The notes: a model not told the origin generated them from the letters alone. DNA of 64,000 bases from Siccirubricoccus deserti (GCF_014283215.1 NZ_JACOMF010000010.1:62001-126000), one strand, 5' to 3'; positions 24,552-34,471 are shown, numbered from the stretch's first letter. A program made the numbers and translations.

Positions 24552-25274
24552 TCAGCTTGCCACCGGCGGTGGCGTGACCCATAGCGCCTTCGCCACCCCG
24601 CGCAGTTCGCCATCGGCCCCGAAGATCGCCGTGCCCGCGTGCAGCTTGCGACCTTCCTGGGCGATCTGCCAACCGATCACGACGCAAGGCTCGCCCGGTT
24701 CCACGCTGCCCTCCAGCCGCCCGGCGATGCGGCCGAGCAGCATGCGCTGCGGCCCGCCATGCACCGAGAAGGCGAAGGCGCCGGCGCAGTCGAGCGCCGA
24801 CCACAGGTACTCCGGCGCGATCCGGCGATCCGGCCCGGCGAAGGCGGCATGCGGCGCCCATAGCGCGGCGGACAGGCCGTCCCGCCCCGCCACTTTCCCG
24901 GTCAGCACCCGCAACCCGACCCCTTCGTCCCAGGCGGAGCCGCAGACGAAGCAGCGGCCGATGGAATGGCTCAGCGGGCTGGCAAGGAACCAGCGCGTGG
25001 CCGCCGCCGCCTCGGCGCGCGAGGGCGGCTCCGGTGGCACCAGATCAAGCTGGGTGGCGCGGGCCTCGGCGATGGTCACCGCCTCGGCATCCACCGCGCG
25101 CACCACGCCGGCGTCACGCTCGATGCTCAGCGGCATGTCCAGCGGCCAGCCGCGCCGCAAGGTCACCTCGGCGGGCTGGGTGCCGAGCAGCCCGGCCATG
25201 CGGCCGGCGACATAGCCGCCATTGCCGATTCCCTCCGGGCCGCGGAACCGCGCCTCGATACTCACCTGCTCCAT
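24552..25274 (-). CDS. Hotdog-fold thioesterase-like protein
   Basis: A 240-residue protein that looks like two hotdog repeats. The first half has GNGGYVAGRMAG, as in thioesterase loops. The second half has RIAPEYLWSALDCAGAFAF with the buried Asp position and ends in GELRGVAKALWV, the usual last strand. Between them lies CFVCGSAWDEGVGLRV, a motif seen in uncharacterised hotdog thioesterases. It probably hydrolyses an acyl-CoA, but the evidence is fold-level only. ATG 25274 lies four bases after the cupin stop; a GTG three codons later has a better upstream GGAG. Its place between the cupin and PhyH genes suggests one operon. Confidence 0.65.
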   Translation of the reverse strand: MEQVSIEARFRGPEGIGNGGYVAGRMAGLLGTQPAEVTLRRGWPLDMPLSIERDAGVVRAVDAEAVTIAEARATQLDLVPPEPPSRAEAAAATRWFLASPLSHSIGRCFVCGSAWDEGVGLRVLTGKVAGRDGLSAALWAPHAAFAGPDRRIAPEYLWSALDCAGAFAFSVHGGPQRMLLGRIAGRLEGSVEPGEPCVVIGWQIAQEGRKLHAGTAIFGADGELRGVAKALWVTPPPVAS

Positions 25275-25277
25275 GCC

Positions 25278-25736
25278 TCAACGAGTCTCCGCGGAGGACG
25301 AGGTGCCAGGGCCCTCGCCAAGGATGAGCAGCACCGCCGGCCTATCCTGGACGCCGTCGTGGTGGATGCCGCGAGCGAAATGGGTGACGCCGCTGCCAGC
25401 CGGTGCCGGCACCGTCGAATCCGGGTCTGACTTCCGGCCGCTGCCCATCCACCAGGTGCCGGAGAGCATGGCGATGAAGCCGTCGTTGGGGTGGAAATGC
25501 GGCCGGGTCACATGGCCGGGCAGCCAGCGCGGCATCACCGCATGAAAGCCGGGCTTCGCGGAATCACCGACCAGCACCGCCTGCTGATTGCCGTCGCGGA
25601 TGACGGGGCCCCAGGGGATCTGCTCAGGCCGCTCAAGTGCGATGGCGCGGGGATCGACCTCGGCGGCGTGCGCCGGCGCCATCAGGGCGACGGCAAGGCC
25701 GCAGGCAATGCTGGCACGGCGAAGGGGTGAGGGCAT
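25278..25736 (-). CDS. Exported cupin-domain protein
   Basis: A 152-residue protein with a Sec signal (about residues 1-25, ending APAHAAE) and one cupin barrel. The barrel shows motif 1, GHVTRPHFHPNDGFIAMLSG, with two His that could bind metal. Motif 2 is weaker (PAGSGVTHFARGIHHDG). Small exported cupins are of unknown reaction, often isomerases, dioxygenases or sensors, and I assign none. GGGAGGATC precedes ATG 25736, and upstream in-frame Met codons would spoil the signal peptide. It is followed within four bases by the thioesterase-like gene. Confidence 0.8.
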   Translation of the reverse strand: MPSPLRRASIACGLAVALMAPAHAAEVDPRAIALERPEQIPWGPVIRDGNQQAVLVGDSAKPGFHAVMPRWLPGHVTRPHFHPNDGFIAMLSGTWWMGSGRKSDPDSTVPAPAGSGVTHFARGIHHDGVQDRPAVLLILGEGPGTSSSAETR

Positions 25737-25798
25737 GGCTGATCCTCCCATGGTTGGATCGAGCTTGGCCCGGGGCCCCGGCCGCTCCGGCACGCGGC

Positions 25799-28435
25799 TC
25801 ACTGCAGCGCCTTCGACGCCTTTTCGAAGCTGCCCTTGGAGAGGTTCGGCGTGTCGAGCACCCGCTGCAGCTCACGTCGCATCAGCGCCCCTCGCTCCAC
25901 CCACTGGCGCCGCCATAGGCCGAGCGGGCCGATCAGCCGCGCCGCGGTCTGGCCGTTGATCGGGTCGAGCGCAATGACCGCATCCGCCAGGAAGCGATAG
26001 CCCTCCCCCGAACTGTCGTGGAAATGCAGCGGATTGCCGCTGGCGAAGGCGCCAATCAGTGCGCGGGCGCGGTTCGGGTTCTTCAGGTCGAAATCCGGAT
26101 GCGCATAGAGCGCCCGCACCGCGGCGATGGTCCCCGGGCGCGACGACATCGCCTGGATGGAGAACCATTTGTCGAGCACCAGATCGTCGCCGCGCCACTT
26201 CGCATGGAACTCGGCCAGCCCAGCCTCGCGCGCCGGCGTCTCGGCATCCGCGAGCAGGGCCAGGGCGGCGAGCTGGTCGGTCATGTTGGTCGCTGCCCGG
26301 TACTGCGCGGCGGCCAGGGCCACCCCATCCTCCCCGGCGGCGGCGAGGTAGGCGAGACAGGCATTGCGCAGGCTGCGCCGGCCGATGCTGCGGCCATCGA
26401 TGCGGTAGGGGCCGGTCTCGGTCAGCGCCTGATAGGTGGCAAGCAGCGCGGCGCCGCAGTGCGTGCCGATCTGCCGGCGGAGATGGCGGCGGACCTGGTG
26501 GATCGCCTCCGGGTCGGCGACCTCCATCTGGTCGGCGAGGAAGCCCTCGCCCGGCAGCACCAACGCCTCGGCGGCGAAGGCGGGGTCGGCATCGGCGCTG
26601 GCCAGGGTATTCGCCACCGCATCGGCCAGCGCGGGAGCGAAGCCCGGCGCCTCGCCACGCTGCACCCGTGCAACCTGCTCCAGCATGAAGGCGGCGGCGT
26701 ATTGCTGTCCGCTGTCCCAGCGCACGAAGGGGTCGCTGTCATGCACCGCGAGGAAGCGCAGCCGTTCCTGCGGCACGCCCTTCAGCCGCACCGGGGCTGA
26801 GAAGCCGCGCAGCAGGGAGGGCACCGGCGGGGCCGGGACGTCCTCGAAGACGAAATCCTGCACGGCGCCGTCCAGCAGCAGCACGCGGGTGCCGGGCTGC
26901 GCCGCATTCTCGCCGGCGAGCCGCGTCGGCAGCGCGGCGCCGGTATCATCCAGCAGCCCCATCGCCACTGGAATCGGCAGCGGCTGCTTCTCCACCTGGC
27001 CCGGGGTCGGCGGCGTGCGCTGGCGGAGCGTCAGCGTGTAGCGACGGGTCGCGGGATCGTAGCTGTCCTCGACGGTCAGCTCCGGCGTGCCGGCCTGGTC
27101 GTACCAGCGCATGAAGGGCGTGAGGTCGGTGCCGGAGGCATCCTGCATCGCGCCGACGAAATCCTCAATGGTCACCGCCTGGTTGTCGTTGCGGCTGATG
27201 TAGAGGTCCATGCCGCGGCGGAAGGCAACGGGACCGATCCGGGTGTGCAGCAGCCGCACCACCTCGGCGCCCTTCTGGTAGACCGTGGGCGTGTAGAAAT
27301 TATCGATCTCGATGTAGCTGTCCGGCCGCACCGGATGCGCCATGGGCCCGGCATCCTCGGGGAATTGCGCCGCCCGCAGCCCGCGCACGTCGCGGATGCG
27401 CTTCACCGCGCGGCTTCCCTGATCGGCGGTGAACTCCTGGTCGCGGAAGACCGTGAGCCCTTCCTTCAGGCTGAGCTGGAACCAGTCGCGGCAGGTGACG
27501 CGGTTGCCGGTCCAGTTGTGGAAATACTCATGCGCGATGACGGTCTCAATGCCCTGCCAGTCGCCATCCGTCGCGGTTTCCGGGCTGGCCAGGACGTATT
27601 TGGTGTTGAAGACGTTGAGCCCCTTGTTCTCCATCGCCCCCATGTTGAAGTCGGAGACGGCGGCGATGTTGAAGACATCGAGGTCGTACTCCAGCCCGAA
27701 GACTTCCTCGTCCCACTTCATCGAGCGGATCAGGCTGTCCATCGCATGGCCGCAGCGCGTCTCGTCGCCGCGCCGCACCCAGATGTTCAGCGCCACCTTG
27801 CGGCCGGAGCGGGTGGTGAAGCTGTCGGGGACGTTCACCAGGTCGCCGGCGACCAGGGCAAACAGGTAGCTCGGCTTCGGATGCGGATCGACCCACCGGG
27901 CCCAGTGGCGCCCCTCCCCGGCATCGCCGCTGCCATCCGGATTGCCGTTGGAGAGCAGTACCGGCACGCGGGCGCGATCGGCGGTGATGGTCACGCTGTA
28001 GCGCGACATCACATCGGGCCGGTCGGGGAAGAAGGTGATGCGGCGGAAGCCCTCGGCCTCGCATTGGGTGTAGAAATTGCCCCCGGAGGTATAGAGGCCG
28101 GAGAGTGCGGTATTGCGCTCCGGCGCGATACGGACGCTGGTTTCCAGAATGCCCGCATCCGGCGCGTCGGTGATGGTCAGCGACCCGTCGGCGCCAAGCT
28201 GTCGCCGCGATTCCGGCAGCGCCTCGCCGTCCAGCCGGGCCTCGAGGAGCGTGAGGCCCTCGCCATCCAGCCGCAGCGGCGCATCCGCCGCCGCCGCCGG
28301 GTTGCGGCGGAATGCCAGCCGGCTGCGTACGATGGTCGCCATAGGGTCGAGGGCGAAATCCAGATCGACGGTATCGATCAGGAAGGCCGGCGGCGCGTAA
28401 TCGCCGCGGCGGATGGTCTTCGGGCTGTCGGGCAT
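25799..28435 (-). CDS. pepN: Aminopeptidase N
   Basis: An 878-residue M1 zinc aminopeptidase, the usual length for the E. coli PepN type. It removes N-terminal residues from cytoplasmic peptides. The exopeptidase motif GAMEN is at 266-270. The zinc site is HEYFH (302-306) with the third ligand E325 in LKEGLTVFRDQEF, and PTVYQKGAEVVRLL carries the catalytic Tyr. Ig-like and helical C-terminal domains follow. ATG 28435 lies five bases after the stop of the preceding dimethylformamidase-like gene, so translation may be coupled despite a weak ribosome site. The function is housekeeping. Confidence 0.96.
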   Translation of the reverse strand: MPDSPKTIRRGDYAPPAFLIDTVDLDFALDPMATIVRSRLAFRRNPAAAADAPLRLDGEGLTLLEARLDGEALPESRRQLGADGSLTITDAPDAGILETSVRIAPERNTALSGLYTSGGNFYTQCEAEGFRRITFFPDRPDVMSRYSVTITADRARVPVLLSNGNPDGSGDAGEGRHWARWVDPHPKPSYLFALVAGDLVNVPDSFTTRSGRKVALNIWVRRGDETRCGHAMDSLIRSMKWDEEVFGLEYDLDVFNIAAVSDFNMGAMENKGLNVFNTKYVLASPETATDGDWQGIETVIAHEYFHNWTGNRVTCRDWFQLSLKEGLTVFRDQEFTADQGSRAVKRIRDVRGLRAAQFPEDAGPMAHPVRPDSYIEIDNFYTPTVYQKGAEVVRLLHTRIGPVAFRRGMDLYISRNDNQAVTIEDFVGAMQDASGTDLTPFMRWYDQAGTPELTVEDSYDPATRRYTLTLRQRTPPTPGQVEKQPLPIPVAMGLLDDTGAALPTRLAGENAAQPGTRVLLLDGAVQDFVFEDVPAPPVPSLLRGFSAPVRLKGVPQERLRFLAVHDSDPFVRWDSGQQYAAAFMLEQVARVQRGEAPGFAPALADAVANTLASADADPAFAAEALVLPGEGFLADQMEVADPEAIHQVRRHLRRQIGTHCGAALLATYQALTETGPYRIDGRSIGRRSLRNACLAYLAAAGEDGVALAAAQYRAATNMTDQLAALALLADAETPAREAGLAEFHAKWRGDDLVLDKWFSIQAMSSRPGTIAAVRALYAHPDFDLKNPNRARALIGAFASGNPLHFHDSSGEGYRFLADAVIALDPINGQTAARLIGPLGLWRRQWVERGALMRRELQRVLDTPNLSKGSFEKASKALQ

Positions 28436-28440
28436 TCGGG

Positions 28441-30621
28441 TCACGCCTGGAAACGGGTCAGCACATTCTCGAGCATGCGGGAGATCGGGTTCGCATAGCC
28501 ATTGTGCGAGAGGCTGCCACAGAAGGTGATGGAGCCGGTGGAGAAGACCGCGCCGCCGTTGCGCGTCTCGAAATAGACGATCTCCGCGCGGATCAGGGCT
28601 TCCGGCGACTCGCCGGTCACCGTGGTGACATGGGTCAGCAGTTCCTCCGGCACCGTCACGAAATGCTCCTGGTGGCCTTCGCTGCGGGCCAGGATGACGG
28701 TGTTGGGCGGGGTGCCGAGCAGCGGGTCGGCCCGGTCCAGCTCGAAGCCCGCGGCGCCGCCGCCCGAAAGGCCAAAGCCGCCGAAAGCCTCGCCCGGGGC
28801 GATGCCGGTGCCTTCCATGATCCAGGCGACGCGCGGGTCGGTGGCGCCCGGCAGCAGCCGGTAATGGCTGCCCTCGAATTTCCCCTGGCCGCTGAAGCCG
28901 ACACCGCAGAGCAGCTGCGGCGGCCTGCCGTTGCGCCGCCACAGGCCGCCCAGCGTGCCGTCGAGCTGGTTGAAATATTCGCCGGTCTCCGCCGCCCAGG
29001 CGCGGATGCCGCCCTCGGCCCGGCGGATCTCCAGCAGATGCGGCCGTTCCTTGCGCCGCGCCACCTTCCAGTAGAAGCCATTGCCGCCGAGATAGGCCAG
29101 CCTTCCGCCGTCATTCACGAAGCTCTGCAGCGCATCCAGCGTGCCCGGCGTGTGGTATTCGGGATGCGAGCCGGTGACGACGCAGCGGTAGCGCGACAGC
29201 AGCGCGACGCCCTCCTCGTCCAGATCCTCATCGGTGATGACGTCGAATTCGATGCCCTTCTCCTCCAGCCAATCGGTCAGATGGCTGTCGGCCGGCAGGT
29301 GGCGCAGGCCGGAGCCCTTGTCATCCGGCACCGCCAGGAAGCCCGGCCGCATGTTCATGATCGGCCGCAGCCGCGAGGAAAAATGGATCCCCGAACCGTC
29401 CGGGTGGTTGTTGTAGGTGGAAAGCCCGTAGTCGCGCTCAAGGTTGCCGCAATAGGGATAGGCACCCCAGGCGCGACGCTTCTGCAGCTGCGTCTCGGGG
29501 AACTCCGACCGGCGGTAGTTGGCGTAGACCTGGCAGGTGAAGGTGTTGGCGAGGTAGGCAATCTTCGCCCGCGCCACGCCCTTCGGCGGCAGCACGAAAA
29601 ACGGGATCATGTCCCAATGCTCGCCGGCGCGCAGGCGCACGGCGTAGACGCCGCTCGGCATGTCCTCGGGGATGGGCACGCTGAAGTCGGTGGCCCAGCG
29701 GCAATCCTCCAGGTCGTCCTCGTGGAAATGCACCGCGGCGTAATGGCGCGGGGCGTGGTGCCAGGCGTGCTCGGCGCCGGTCCAGCGGCTGCCCTTCACT
29801 GCGCGCGCCGGCATGTTCACCAGCGTGCCATGCAGCGCGGCGGGACCGCGATCGTGGATCGCCTCACCCTCCTGCCCCACGGACAGATCCCACCAGGCGG
29901 CGACGCGGCCGGAGGCGAGCAGGGCTTCCGGATGCTCCAAGGTGACGCGCGGCGTGCCGCGCAGCAGCAGAGGGTCCTCAATGCGGCCGTTGAAATGCGC
30001 GCTGGCATCGGGCGCGGCGGCGAGGCTGAGCGCATAGGCGCCGCTCCAATCTGCGATCGGCAGCGCCGCCTCGGCGGCGCCGCTGTCGGCGGCGCCCCAG
30101 CTGATCTGCAGCGCTGTCTGCCGCAGGGTCAACCGGCCTTCCCCGATGGTGACGGCAAGCTCGTACCAGCGCTGGTCGAGCGGCGGGGCGCCGCTGGCGA
30201 CGCTGACGCCCTGGCCATCGACCATCGCCTCGGCGGTGATACCGCCGGTATCGGCCCGCAGCACCAGGCTGCGCCCGGCGCCGGTCAGCGCCAGCAGCAC
30301 CTGCGGCCGGTCCGTCCCGCGCAGCTTCCGCGGCTGCACCCGCAGCAGCAGGGTGAAGGCATCGCCGAGATCGAGCCGGCCCTCCGCCCGCCCGTAGGAC
30401 CCGCGTGGGACCGGCTTGGCGACGGAGGGGTAGTCGCCCGCCCAGGGCGCCGGCACGGGAATGAGCTTCATCCCCGGTCCATCGGGGTTGGGGTCGGCGT
30501 GACGGACGCGCACCAGATCGGCGGCATAGGGCTGCGCGAGCTGGGAGGACACCTTGACCTCCAGCCGCTCCCCCGGCCGGGCGGAGAAACGGTCCAGATA
30601 TCCGATCAGCGGCACCACCAT
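28441..30621 (-). CDS. N,N-dimethylformamidase large-subunit-like protein
   Basis: A 726-residue protein resembling the beta (large) subunit of N,N-dimethylformamidase, an iron amidohydrolase that splits DMF into dimethylamine and formate. An N-terminal beta-rich region includes a LamG-like segment (about 60-260). The catalytic amidohydrolase part follows: FFVLPPKGVARAKIAYLANT, then VITDEDLDEEGVALLSRY and VTGSHPEYHTPGTLDAL with FVNDGGRLAYLGGNGFYW. No gene for the roughly 130-residue small subunit is next to it, unlike known dmfA loci, so the substrate may differ. GGGGGATAG precedes ATG 30621. It is the first gene of a (-) run leading into pepN. Confidence 0.82.
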   Translation of the reverse strand: MVVPLIGYLDRFSARPGERLEVKVSSQLAQPYAADLVRVRHADPNPDGPGMKLIPVPAPWAGDYPSVAKPVPRGSYGRAEGRLDLGDAFTLLLRVQPRKLRGTDRPQVLLALTGAGRSLVLRADTGGITAEAMVDGQGVSVASGAPPLDQRWYELAVTIGEGRLTLRQTALQISWGAADSGAAEAALPIADWSGAYALSLAAAPDASAHFNGRIEDPLLLRGTPRVTLEHPEALLASGRVAAWWDLSVGQEGEAIHDRGPAALHGTLVNMPARAVKGSRWTGAEHAWHHAPRHYAAVHFHEDDLEDCRWATDFSVPIPEDMPSGVYAVRLRAGEHWDMIPFFVLPPKGVARAKIAYLANTFTCQVYANYRRSEFPETQLQKRRAWGAYPYCGNLERDYGLSTYNNHPDGSGIHFSSRLRPIMNMRPGFLAVPDDKGSGLRHLPADSHLTDWLEEKGIEFDVITDEDLDEEGVALLSRYRCVVTGSHPEYHTPGTLDALQSFVNDGGRLAYLGGNGFYWKVARRKERPHLLEIRRAEGGIRAWAAETGEYFNQLDGTLGGLWRRNGRPPQLLCGVGFSGQGKFEGSHYRLLPGATDPRVAWIMEGTGIAPGEAFGGFGLSGGGAAGFELDRADPLLGTPPNTVILARSEGHQEHFVTVPEELLTHVTTVTGESPEALIRAEIVYFETRNGGAVFSTGSITFCGSLSHNGYANPISRMLENVLTRFQA

Positions 30622-30753
30622 TGCGCTATCCCCCTGCAGCCCAGGCGCCAGCCTGCCATGCATCGGCGCTGGCGCAAGCGGGGATTGCGGCCCGCGGGCT
30701 TGCCGGACGCGTGGTGCCGGCGCGAAGCTGCGGCGGAATGAGGGAGACGCGCC

Positions 30754-32385
30754 ATGCCCTGCCCCACCCGCCGCCTGCCGCAGCCCGGCGCCATGGTCGT
30801 CGCCCCGCAGCCAGAAGCGGTGGAGGCCGGGGCGGCGATGCTGGTGGCCGGCGGCAATGCGCTGGATGCGGCGCTGGCCTGCGCCCTGACCCAAGGGGTG
30901 GTGGACCCGATGATGTGCGGCATCGGCGGCATTGCCACCTTGCAGGTCTTCGACCCGAGGACCGGCACGCACCAGGTGATCAACGGCCTCGGCACCTGCC
31001 CGGCGGCGGTGCGCGAGGATATGTGGGCCGATGCCTTCGAGGGCTAATGCAGCGATGGCTTCGGCTATCGGGTGAAGGGCCACGCCAATGAGCTTGGCCC
31101 GCTTTCGGTGACGGTGCCAGGGGCGCTGCGGGTCTTCGCCGATGCGCATGCGACGCTCGGCCGTAAGCCCTGGGCGGCACTGTTCGAGGCGGCGATGGAC
31201 TTCGCCACCGAAGGCTGGATCATCCGCCCGCATGTCCACGCCATGTTCACCCTGGATGAGCGGCCCTATGGCCGGCTCAGCTACGTCCGGAAGCTCGGCC
31301 ACACGGCGGAGGGCCGCGCGCTGTACCTGCGCCCGGACGGCACGCCGAAGCGGCTGGGCGAGACGGTGCGCAACCCGGCACTGGCGGCGACGCTGAGGCG
31401 CATCGCCGCGGGCGGGGCCGAGGAGTTCTACCAGGGCGGAATCGCCCGCGAGATCGTCGCGGTGATGCAGGCCGAGGGCGGGCTGATCACCCTGGCTGAC
31501 CTCGCCGGCTTCCGCGCAGCGGTCAGCGCCCCGCTTGCCGTGCCCTACCGCGGCTTCACCGTGGCACTGCCGGAGCCGCCGGCGGGCGGCGTGGTGGTGG
31601 GCGAGATGCTGCGCATCCTGGAACGCTTCGATCTGACGGCGCTCGGCCACAACACCCCGGCCTACATCCAGGTCGTGGCGGAGGCGATGAAGATCGCCGG
31701 GCTGGACAAGGAAGCGCATGTCGGCGACCCGGCCTTCCAGCCGGTGCCGGTCGAGCATCTGCTGTCGGATGCCTATGCCGATGAGTGCGCGGCGCGGATC
31801 CGCCGCGGCGAGCGCGCCTCACTGGTGCGGGCGACAACGGATGCGCCGAACACCACCCATGTCTCCTGCACCGATGCCGAGGGCATGGTGGTGTCGATGA
31901 CGCATAGCTTGGCGGTGCCCTCCGGCGTCATCCCACCCGGCACCGGCTTCATGCTGAACGGGGCGATGAACTGGATGGACCCGCGGCCGGGCCGTGCCGG
32001 GTCGATCGCGCCGGGCAAGCGGCGCTATTCGTCGATGTCGCCGGCCATCGTGCTGGAAGCCGGCCGCCCGGTGGCGACGCTCGGCGCGCCGGGCGGCGCC
32101 TGGATCACCGTCGCGGTGATGCAGGTGCTGCTGAACCTGCTGGATTGGGGGATGGGCATGCAGGAAGCGGTCAGCGCGCCGCGCTTCTCCGCCACCAGCG
32201 AGACGGTGGACCTCTCCAACCGCATCCCGCGCGCGACGGAGAAGGCGCTTGCCGCCATGGGCTATGCGACGAAGCGCAGCTACCAGAGCTACGCCTTCGC
32301 CGGAGTGCATGGCATCGCCCTGTGGGACGGCGTGCCGGAGGGCGGCGCCGACCCGCAGCGGGATGGCTATGCGGCCGGGGTCTGA
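30754..32385 (+). pseudogene. ggt: Gamma-glutamyltransferase, interrupted by an in-frame stop
   Basis: One reading frame covers a whole 543-residue gamma-glutamyltransferase, except that codon 98 (31045-31047) is TAA. Before it lie the N-terminal motifs AGGNALDAALACALTQGVVDP and MMCGIGGIA. After it, CSDGFGYRVKGHANELGPLSVTVPGAL continues the family without a gap. The later part keeps the nucleophilic Thr (about residue 367, NTTHVSC) and the GAPGGAWIT region. A GAA/GAG-to-TAA substitution is the simplest history. Reinitiation at GTG 31072 could make a C-terminal 437-residue piece. GAGGGAGAC precedes the ATG and no signal peptide is seen. A sequencing error remains possible. Confidence 0.85.
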
Positions 32386-32392
32386 GGCTCGC

Positions 32393-32414
32393 GGACCGGT
32401 TCCTTAACCGGTCC
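32393..32414 (+). terminator. Hairpin after the interrupted ggt gene
   Basis: A perfect 9-bp stem GGACCGGTT / AACCGGTCC with a CCTT loop, eight bases after the stop. It is followed by ACGGCC rather than T, so it may need Rho. It also separates the convergent 2-hydroxyacid dehydrogenase gene. Confidence 0.55.
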
Positions 32415-32483
32415 ACGGCCGCGAACGCGGGCTACGCGGCGTCCGAGGGCGCAAATGCGTCAGCATCTACGCACGCCAATATT

Positions 32484-33581
32484 TTACCGGTAGCCGGGAT
32501 CGGTCAGGTTGGTCAGCGGGAAGGCGCTGTGGACATGCGGCTGCACCACCGGCGCCGCCGGGTGCAGGTAGCTGCCGTCGAGCTGGCCGAAGCTGGTCAC
32601 GCCAAGCAGCCCGAGCACCTCATGCACCTCAGTCTGCAACAGCTGGAACATCCGCGCCACCCCGGCCTCGCCGGCCGCGGCCAGGGCGTAGCAGTACATC
32701 CGGCCCAGGCCGACCAGCTCGGCGCCGAGGATGATCGCCTTGACGATATCCGTGCCGCGGGCGAAGCCGCCATCCACCCACACCTTGGCGCGACCATCGA
32801 CGGCCTTCACCACCTCCGGCAGCACGGCGATGGAGCCGCGCCCGTGGTCGAGCTGCCGGCCGCCGTGGTTCGAGACATAGACCACCTCGACCCCATGCTC
32901 GACCGCGATCACCGCATCCTCGGCGGTGGCGATGCCCTTCAGCGCCAGCGGTGTGCCCGGGAAGCGGTCCTTCCAGCGTTTCACATCGTCCCAGTTCAGC
33001 GCTGCCTGGAAATGCTGGCCGGTGGCGCGCACCCGCCAGGGCTTGACGAAGCGCTTGGCGATGTCGCGCTCGCGCCGGCTGTAGATGGCCGTGTCGACGG
33101 TGAGGCAGAAGGCGTCGTAGCCGGCGTCGATGGCCCGCTTGCTGACATCCTCGATCCAGGCCCAGTCGCCGCGGACATAGAGCTGGAAGACCTTCGGGCC
33201 CTTGCCCGCCTGCGCCATCGGCTCCAGCCCCGGCATGGAGACCGAGGAGACCATGATCGGCACGCCGAAGTCTGCCGCGGCGCGCGCCGCCGGGGCGCCG
33301 CCCTCCGGGTCGAAATTCTCCAGCCCGCCGACCGGCGCCAGCATCACCGGCAGGGTGATGGGCTTGCCGAGGAAGCGGCCGGTCAGGTCGATGCTGGACA
33401 CGTCGCGCAGCACCCGCGGCCGGAACGCCAGCGCGTCGATGGCGGTGCGGTTGCGCAGCATCGTCGTCTCGGTCTCGGTGGCGCCGACCAGGTAGTCCCA
33501 ATTGCCGGGGCTGAGGCGGGACTTCGCTTCCTTGACGAACTCATGCAGCGTCTGGAAGGGGCTTTCGGTCTCAGTAGCCAT
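32484..33581 (-). CDS. FMN-dependent alpha-hydroxy-acid dehydrogenase
   Basis: A 365-residue TIM-barrel flavoenzyme of the lactate dehydrogenase / glycolate oxidase family, which oxidises an L-2-hydroxy acid to the 2-oxo acid. Family marks are PVMLAPVGGLENFDPEGG at the FMN site, FQLYVRGD, and LTVDTAIYSRRERD. The catalytic His and Arg are in YVSNHGGRQLDHG, and VWVDGGFARGTDIVKAIILGA is the phosphate-binding end. There is no membrane segment. GGAGATC precedes ATG 33581. It lies 17 bases after the PEP-mutase-fold lyase gene, so the oxo acid made here could feed that step. The substrate is not evident. Confidence 0.92.
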   Translation of the reverse strand: MATETESPFQTLHEFVKEAKSRLSPGNWDYLVGATETETTMLRNRTAIDALAFRPRVLRDVSSIDLTGRFLGKPITLPVMLAPVGGLENFDPEGGAPAARAAADFGVPIMVSSVSMPGLEPMAQAGKGPKVFQLYVRGDWAWIEDVSKRAIDAGYDAFCLTVDTAIYSRRERDIAKRFVKPWRVRATGQHFQAALNWDDVKRWKDRFPGTPLALKGIATAEDAVIAVEHGVEVVYVSNHGGRQLDHGRGSIAVLPEVVKAVDGRAKVWVDGGFARGTDIVKAIILGAELVGLGRMYCYALAAAGEAGVARMFQLLQTEVHEVLGLLGVTSFGQLDGSYLHPAAPVVQPHVHSAFPLTNLTDPGYR

Positions 33582-33598
33582 TGCTCGGCGATCTCCGT

Positions 33599-34471
33599 TC
33601 ACTTGCCGCCCAGATAGTCCCGGGTCCAGCGCTTGTAGTCGGCGTCGCGGGTGACGCGCGCCATGAGATTGTCCTTGGGCAGGCCGGGCAGCGCCGAGGG
33701 CTGCACCCCGTCGCGCAGCGCCTTCAGCGCGGCATGGACCGCCTGCTGCGCCGCCATGATCGGCTGGTGCCCCTGCAGGGCGATGCGGACGCCGCGCGCC
33801 GCCAGGTATTCCTTGTCGTTGACCTCGGTACCCTCGACGCCGCCGAGGATGATCGGCAGGGTGGCGACGGCCGAAACCGCATCCAGCTCCGCCCTGGTCC
33901 TGATGCCGGTGTAGAACAGCGCGTCGGCGCCGCTGGCGGTATAGGCCCGGGTCCGCGCCACCGCGTCCTCGATGCCGTTCACCGAAACCACGCCGCTGCG
34001 GGCGACGATGCAGAAGGAGGGATCGTCGCGCGCCGCCAGCGCCGCCTTGACCCTGCCCAGGCCCTCCTCCAGCGAAATCAGCGTGACCTTGCCGTCGCCA
34101 TAGGGCCGCGGCAGCACCGTGTCCTCCAGCGTCATGGCGGCGACGCCGGCCGCCTCGATCTCCTCGCATGTGCGCATGGCGTTGAGCGCATTGCCATAGC
34201 CATGATCGGCATCGACCAGCAGCGGCAGGGTCTTCACCGCCCGGCAGATGCGGCGCGCCTGGTCGGCGAATTCGGTCAAGGTCAGCACGATGAGGTCGGG
34301 GGCGCCCAGCACGGTGAGCGAGGCGGTGGAGCCGGCGTACATGCCGACCTCGAAGCCCAGTTCCTCGGCGATGCGGGCCGACATCGGGTCGAAGACCGAG
34401 CCGGGATGAACGCAGAGATTGCCCGCCAGCACCTTGCGGAAGCGCATGCGGCGATCGGTGACGCTGTTCAT
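33599..34471 (-). CDS. Isocitrate lyase/PEP mutase family lyase, oxaloacetate decarboxylase-like
   Basis: A 290-residue Mg2+-dependent lyase. VDADHGYGNALNAMR (about residues 86-100) carries the metal-binding Asp residues. GSVFDPMSARIAEELGFEVGMYAGSTASLTVLGAPD closely fits the Pseudomonas PA4872-type oxaloacetate decarboxylase branch rather than methylisocitrate lyase. The methylisocitrate-lyase KKCGH loop is missing and the segment is LEDTVLPRPYG instead. The predicted reaction is decarboxylation or C-C cleavage of a 2-oxo dicarboxylate. GGAGGGATGATCC precedes the ATG. It sits inside a five-gene (-) run with a dehydrogenase before and an oxidase after. Confidence 0.87.
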   Translation of the reverse strand: MNSVTDRRMRFRKVLAGNLCVHPGSVFDPMSARIAEELGFEVGMYAGSTASLTVLGAPDLIVLTLTEFADQARRICRAVKTLPLLVDADHGYGNALNAMRTCEEIEAAGVAAMTLEDTVLPRPYGDGKVTLISLEEGLGRVKAALAARDDPSFCIVARSGVVSVNGIEDAVARTRAYTASGADALFYTGIRTRAELDAVSAVATLPIILGGVEGTEVNDKEYLAARGVRIALQGHQPIMAAQQAVHAALKALRDGVQPSALPGLPKDNLMARVTRDADYKRWTRDYLGGK

